From positions 1 through 62,896 of the forward strand of contig NZ_JAMTCF010000032.1 of the NCBI RefSeq assembly GCF_024171695.1: a stretch of 62,896 nucleotides of DNA, given 5' to 3'. Made by a program: the position numbers and the translations under genes. Source of the stretch: Actinosynnema pretiosum (GTDB lineage Bacteria; Actinomycetota; Actinomycetes; Mycobacteriales; Pseudonocardiaceae). Of this stretch, positions 59,980 through 62,896 are shown piece by piece (position 1 is the first letter of the stretch; every line of letters starts with the position of its first letter). Under the pieces are notes generated by a model. It worked only from the letters and a program-made list of their open reading frames with translations, searched no databases and was not told the DNA's origin.

Positions 59980-61083
59980 GTGCCCAGCCTGCCCTCTTTC
60001 GGCGGTTTGAGCGGTTTCAGAGGCCGTTCCGCCGTTCGCGCCCGCCGCACCGAGTCGGCCCGCGCCCCGCTGCCCGTGCCGCTGTCGGCGTACGTCGTGG
60101 ACTGCGGCGTGTACGTCGACGGCAGCAGGCTGCCCGGCCGCTGGACGCACACCGACGCGGTGGACGAGGTGCGCAAGCGCCGCGAGGGGTTCGTCTGGAT
60201 CGGCCTGCACGAGCCGGACGAGGAGCAGATCCAGGGCGTGGCCGAGACGTTCGGGCTGCACGAGCTGGCCGTCGAGGACGCGGTGCACGCGCACCAGCGG
60301 CCGAAGCTGGACCGGTACGACGACATGCTGTTCATGGTGTTCAAGACCGTCCGGTACGTGCAGAACGAGTCGCCGAGCACCGCGAACGAGATCGTCGAGA
60401 GCGGCGAGATCATGGTGTTCCTCGGCCGCGACTTCGTCATCACCGTGCGGCACGGCAACCACTCCGGGCTCGCCGTGGTGCGCAAGCAGCTGGAAAGCGA
60501 CCCCGACAAGCTGCGCATCGGCCCGGCCGCCGTGCTGCACTCGATCGCCGACCACGTGGTGGACAACTACCTGGACGTGACGTCGAAGATCGAGAGCGAC
60601 ATCGACCAGATGGAAGCGCTGGTGTTCGCGCCGCGCGGCGGGGTCAGCTCCGACCAGATCTACCTGATGAAGCGCGAGGTGCTGGAGCTGCGGCGCGCGG
60701 TGATGCCGCTGGCGGTGCCGCTGCGCAGGCTGGCCGAGGGCTACACGCCGCTGATCCCCGAGCAGGTGCGGTCCTACTTCCGCGACGTGGACGACCACCT
60801 CACCGAGGTGTCCGAGCGGGTCATGAACTTCGACGAGCTGCTCACCACGCTCGTCAACGCCGTGCTGGCGACCATCACGCTCCAGCAGAACGGCGACATG
60901 CGCAAGATCACCTCGTGGGCGGCGATCATCTCCGTCCCGACGATGGTGGTCGGCGTGTACGGCATGAACTTCGACTACATGCCCGAGCTGCACTGGCGTT
61001 TCGGCTACCCGCTGGTGATCGCGGTGATCCTGCTGGCGTGCCTCGCGCTCTACCGGATATTCCGCAGGAACCGCTGGCTGTAG
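59980..61083 (+). CDS. corA: Magnesium/cobalt transporter CorA
   Basis: A 367-residue CorA: long cytoplasmic domain with stalk helix, two C-terminal membrane helices, and the signature YGMNF before the last helix; the basic C-terminus RRNRWL is typical. GTG 59980 follows GGAGGT at good spacing. It forms a pentameric Mg2+ channel. A 31-residue membrane peptide gene follows 38 bp later. Confidence 0.95.
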   Translation: MPSLPSFGGLSGFRGRSAVRARRTESARAPLPVPLSAYVVDCGVYVDGSRLPGRWTHTDAVDEVRKRREGFVWIGLHEPDEEQIQGVAETFGLHELAVEDAVHAHQRPKLDRYDDMLFMVFKTVRYVQNESPSTANEIVESGEIMVFLGRDFVITVRHGNHSGLAVVRKQLESDPDKLRIGPAAVLHSIADHVVDNYLDVTSKIESDIDQMEALVFAPRGGVSSDQIYLMKREVLELRRAVMPLAVPLRRLAEGYTPLIPEQVRSYFRDVDDHLTEVSERVMNFDELLTTLVNAVLATITLQQNGDMRKITSWAAIISVPTMVVGVYGMNFDYMPELHWRFGYPLVIAVILLACLALYRIFRRNRWL

Positions 61084-61121
61084 TCGCTTCCCCGCACGCC
61101 CCGACCGACGGGAACCCCACC

Positions 61122-61217
61122 ATGACCAGGCTCCTGACCAACCCCCTGTTCTGGGTCCTCACCTTCCTCCTGTGCTGGCTGGCCACCGTCACGGTGATCA
61201 TCGCCGGCCAGCCCTGA
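61122..61217 (+). CDS. Tiny membrane peptide downstream of corA
   Basis: A 31-residue frame (MTRLLTNPLFWVLTFLLCWL at the N-terminus) consisting of a positively charged start and one hydrophobic helix. It lies 38 bp after corA and 6 bp before the convergent DUF2332 gene stop. Codon use is GC3-rich. It could be a CorA-associated small protein (inference); ribosome site is weak. Confidence 0.55.
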   Translation: MTRLLTNPLFWVLTFLLCWLATVTVIIAGQP

Positions 61218-61223
61218 CCCCCG

Positions 61224-62312
61224 TCACGTCCAGGGGCCGCTCTCCCAGGTGAAGGGCGTCCCGTGGGGCCCGCCGACCCCGAGCCGCAAGGACCGCCCGG
61301 CGGGCCACAGCTTGAGCAGCAACTGGAACTCGTAGGGCCGGGCCGGGTCGTGCCCACGTCGCGACTCGAACACCAGCAGCGCCAGCGGAGCCGCCGCGGT
61401 GGCCCGCTCAGCCGCAGCGGCGAGCACCGCCCTCCCGGCCGCCCGCTCGGCGGCGGACGCGTACTGCCACACCACCGAGTGCCACACCACCGTCAACACG
61501 TCCCGCTCGGGCCGAGCGAGCTGCTCCCCCAACCACTCGGCGGCCGACGCCCGCCGAACCGGAACCGGGTCCACGAGGGCCAGGTCCAACGCGGCCCCGA
61601 GCCGCACCCACCGCTCCCGCTGATCGGCCCACACGAACGAGAGCAGGTGCTGCCGCCCGTCCACAGTGGACACGTCAACCGGGTTGGGATCGCAGCCGCC
61701 ACGACCCACGAGGCGAAGCGGGCGGTCGAGGTCGCCGTCGGGCTCGCCGCTCCAGCCGGTGTCGAGCCGGAGCGGGCTGCCGGGGTCGCCGAGCACCCGG
61801 TCGCCGTGCAGGTAAGCCACCCGGTGCGGCCTCAAGTTCAACCCACCACTGGCCCCAACTTCCAACAACCGCACCGGAAACGGCGTCCGCCGCCCAGCCG
61901 CAGCAGCGGCGAGGGCCGTAGCCGTGTGCAACCCTCCGAACAGCGGCCCGCTGCGCCCAGGCTCGTTGGTCTGCACCGTCGTGGTGTCGACGAGGGCCCG
62001 CAACTCGTCAGCGTGCTCCTCCACCACCCCCGCAGCGTCCGCCCAGAGCACCCCGAGCTCAGGAGTCCCACCAACGGTCGGGTAGTGCGCGGCAAGCGCA
62101 GGCGCACGCCCCTCAAGCACGATCCGGTGCACCGCAGCCGCAAACCGCAACGCAGGCACATCCCCAGCCCGAGCCCACTCGGCATTGGCCATGACCCGCC
62201 TGGTGGGCCCACCACCATCAAGATCAGCAGAAGCGCCCGCGAGAAGCGCAGAGGTGAGCGGACTGGCTCCCGCGCAGTCCCTGGCCGACTGGCGGAAGAG
62301 TTCGGCGAGCAC
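61224..62312 (-). CDS. DUF2332 protein, second copy
   Basis: A 362-residue relative of the gene at 58381: HYPTVGGTPELG, TTVQTNEPGRSG, RLLEVGASGGLNLRPHRV and LSFVWADQRERW. The two copies share motif order but are clearly diverged, so the duplication is old. Function unknown, methyltransferase-like fold. GTG 62312. Confidence 0.9.
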   Translation of the reverse strand: MLAELFRQSARDCAGASPLTSALLAGASADLDGGGPTRRVMANAEWARAGDVPALRFAAAVHRIVLEGRAPALAAHYPTVGGTPELGVLWADAAGVVEEHADELRALVDTTTVQTNEPGRSGPLFGGLHTATALAAAAAGRRTPFPVRLLEVGASGGLNLRPHRVAYLHGDRVLGDPGSPLRLDTGWSGEPDGDLDRPLRLVGRGGCDPNPVDVSTVDGRQHLLSFVWADQRERWVRLGAALDLALVDPVPVRRASAAEWLGEQLARPERDVLTVVWHSVVWQYASAAERAAGRAVLAAAAERATAAAPLALLVFESRRGHDPARPYEFQLLLKLWPAGRSLRLGVGGPHGTPFTWESGPWT

Positions 62313-62451
62313 GCGCAGACGCTAACCCGGAACCCACCACAAGACACCAAATCCCACACACTTTCACCCCAGGAGAGGCCACAACAACAACGAGGCCGAG
62401 GCCCCAGAGGACCGCAAGCCGACCGCACTCCCAGCCCACAGCCCAGGCCGC
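62313..62451. other. Gene-free stretch before the right REP-like repeat
   Basis: About 140 bp, relatively low GC with CACAACAACAACGAGG, no gene or clear hairpin. Likely upstream region of the DUF2332 gene. Confidence 0.5.
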
Positions 62452-62544
62452 CTCGCGGGCTGCGGGGCGAGCGCAGCGAGCCCGCAGCCGCCCCATCCCG
62501 CGTCCCTCTTCTCCGTGTGGCCTGGCGCAGCCCGAGCGCAGGTG
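62452..62544 (+). repeat. REP-like extragenic repeat, copy 3 (interrupted by IS)
   Basis: Third copy of the repeat, same orientation as 29608-29701. It carries the same hairpin and a block with changes (CTTCTCCGTGTGG in place of CGTCTCCGTTTGG). The IS follows directly after CAGGTG. Confidence 0.8.
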
Positions 62545-62896
62545 AGGTGATCTCAGTGAGGTCTGTGCTGGTCAGGTCCCGCGGGCATGGCACAGGGAGC
62601 CTTCCGGTAGGACTGGATTTGCGAAGACCCCGTCCAGGAAAGACTCCCTGTGATCCCCCATCCTGCCATCCTCGACGTCCCCCACGCACTGGCCAGGCAC
62701 CTGGCCCACCTGCTCAATGCCGAACGCCACCGCCGGGGCACCCGCGCCGGAACCCGCGCCCTGACCTGCTTTAACCAGGCCGTATTGGGCCTGCGGTGGC
62801 TGCGCGACCACACCGACCCCGCCCGCCTGGCCCGCGACCACCGCGTCTCCCGCGCCACCGCCTACCGCTACCTCGACGAGGTCCTGAAAGTCCTCG
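62545..62896 (+). mobile_element. IS5-type insertion sequence, right-window copy (partial)
   Basis: From the end of the REP-like repeat to the window edge. The first 163 nt are identical to the reverse complement of positions 1-163. About 105 nt of leader precede the transposase start. Confidence 0.85.
62650..62896 (+). CDS. Transposase, IS5-like, N-terminal part
   Basis: GTG 62650 opens a frame of 82 codons running off the end. Residues 50-80 form an HTH of the Tnp4 type (LARDHRVSRATAYRYLDEVL). The pattern matches N-termini of DDE-superfamily transposases common in actinomycetes. The catalytic DDE part is outside the window. Confidence 0.85.
   Translation, partial: MIPHPAILDVPHALARHLAHLLNAERHRRGTRAGTRALTCFNQAVLGLRWLRDHTDPARLARDHRVSRATAYRYLDEVLKVL

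Overview
The window is about 63 kb of very GC-rich, gene-dense DNA. Codon use is almost entirely G or C at third positions, GTG starts are common, and many neighbouring genes overlap by 4 bases (GTGA or ATGA). Gene content points to an actinobacterium of the Pseudonocardiales (Actinosynnema/Saccharothrix-like). Many blocks match the mycobacterial Rv3199c-Rv3212 neighbourhood: adnAB, the TrkA-type K+ channel, nudC, an alkyltransferase-like protein, a TIGR02569-type kinase-fold protein, moeZ, a DUF3152 protein, a FasR-like TetR regulator, DUF3107, a ferritin-like protein, a RhlE-type helicase and an Rv3212-like protein. The genus assignment is inference from content, not a database result.

Layout. 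1-0.48 kb: end of an IS5-type element inside a REP-like repeat, then the broken tail of a TetR gene. 0.5-5.5 kb: ROK regulator, then (minus strand) two M16 peptidase-fold proteins coupled to NADH pyrophosphatase. 5.7-7.6 kb: alpha/beta hydrolase diverging from a CGNR regulator across a palindromic operator, then an HU protein. 7.7-13.9 kb: DUF2207 membrane protein, two neutral zinc metallopeptidases, a LysR/SDR divergent pair with a textbook LysR box, and a TPR protein. 14-22.6 kb: alkyltransferase-like DNA repair protein and the AdnA/AdnB helicase-nuclease, separated by a repetitive spacer of about 960 bp. 22.6-29.3 kb: unknown protein, DoxX-like protein, M20 peptidase coupled to a K+ channel, a two-component system and small membrane proteins. 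29.3-30.0 kb: low-GC non-coding DNA with paired inverted REP-like repeats.

30.4-40.8 kb (minus strand) is a complete assimilatory nitrate reduction cluster: nitrate reductase, its FAD/Fe-S partner, nitrate transporter NarK, NirB, NirD, the HemD-winged-helix regulator NnaR and a sirohydrochlorin chelatase-like protein for siroheme supply. A GlnR-type box with exact 6-nt spacing lies upstream of nirB. A 141-nt structured element is duplicated in tandem between the nitrate reductase and its FAD partner. 40.9-55.6 kb holds the conserved kinase-fold/moeZ/DUF3152/FasR/DUF3107/ferritin-like/RhlE/Rv3212-like block, an AurF-like diiron oxygenase diverging from its TetR regulator over a tandem operator, alpha/beta hydrolases and a RecB-type nuclease with an Fe-S motif. 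55.7-62.3 kb: PHP phosphoesterase, PH-domain protein with a tiny upstream membrane peptide, two DUF2332 proteins flanking CorA, and possible upstream reading frames before corA.

The window ends in a second IS copy in inverted orientation, inserted at the same position of the same REP-like repeat as the first. Both window ends lie inside identical IS sequence, so the window may simply be an assembly contig broken at repeats. I found no tRNA, rRNA, CRISPR array, phage or biosynthetic gene cluster. The most unusual items are the REP-targeted IS pair with an unoccupied site between them, the adnA-adnB spacer with the long acidic linker in AdnB, the duplicated element in the nitrate operon, and several clear operator palindromes.
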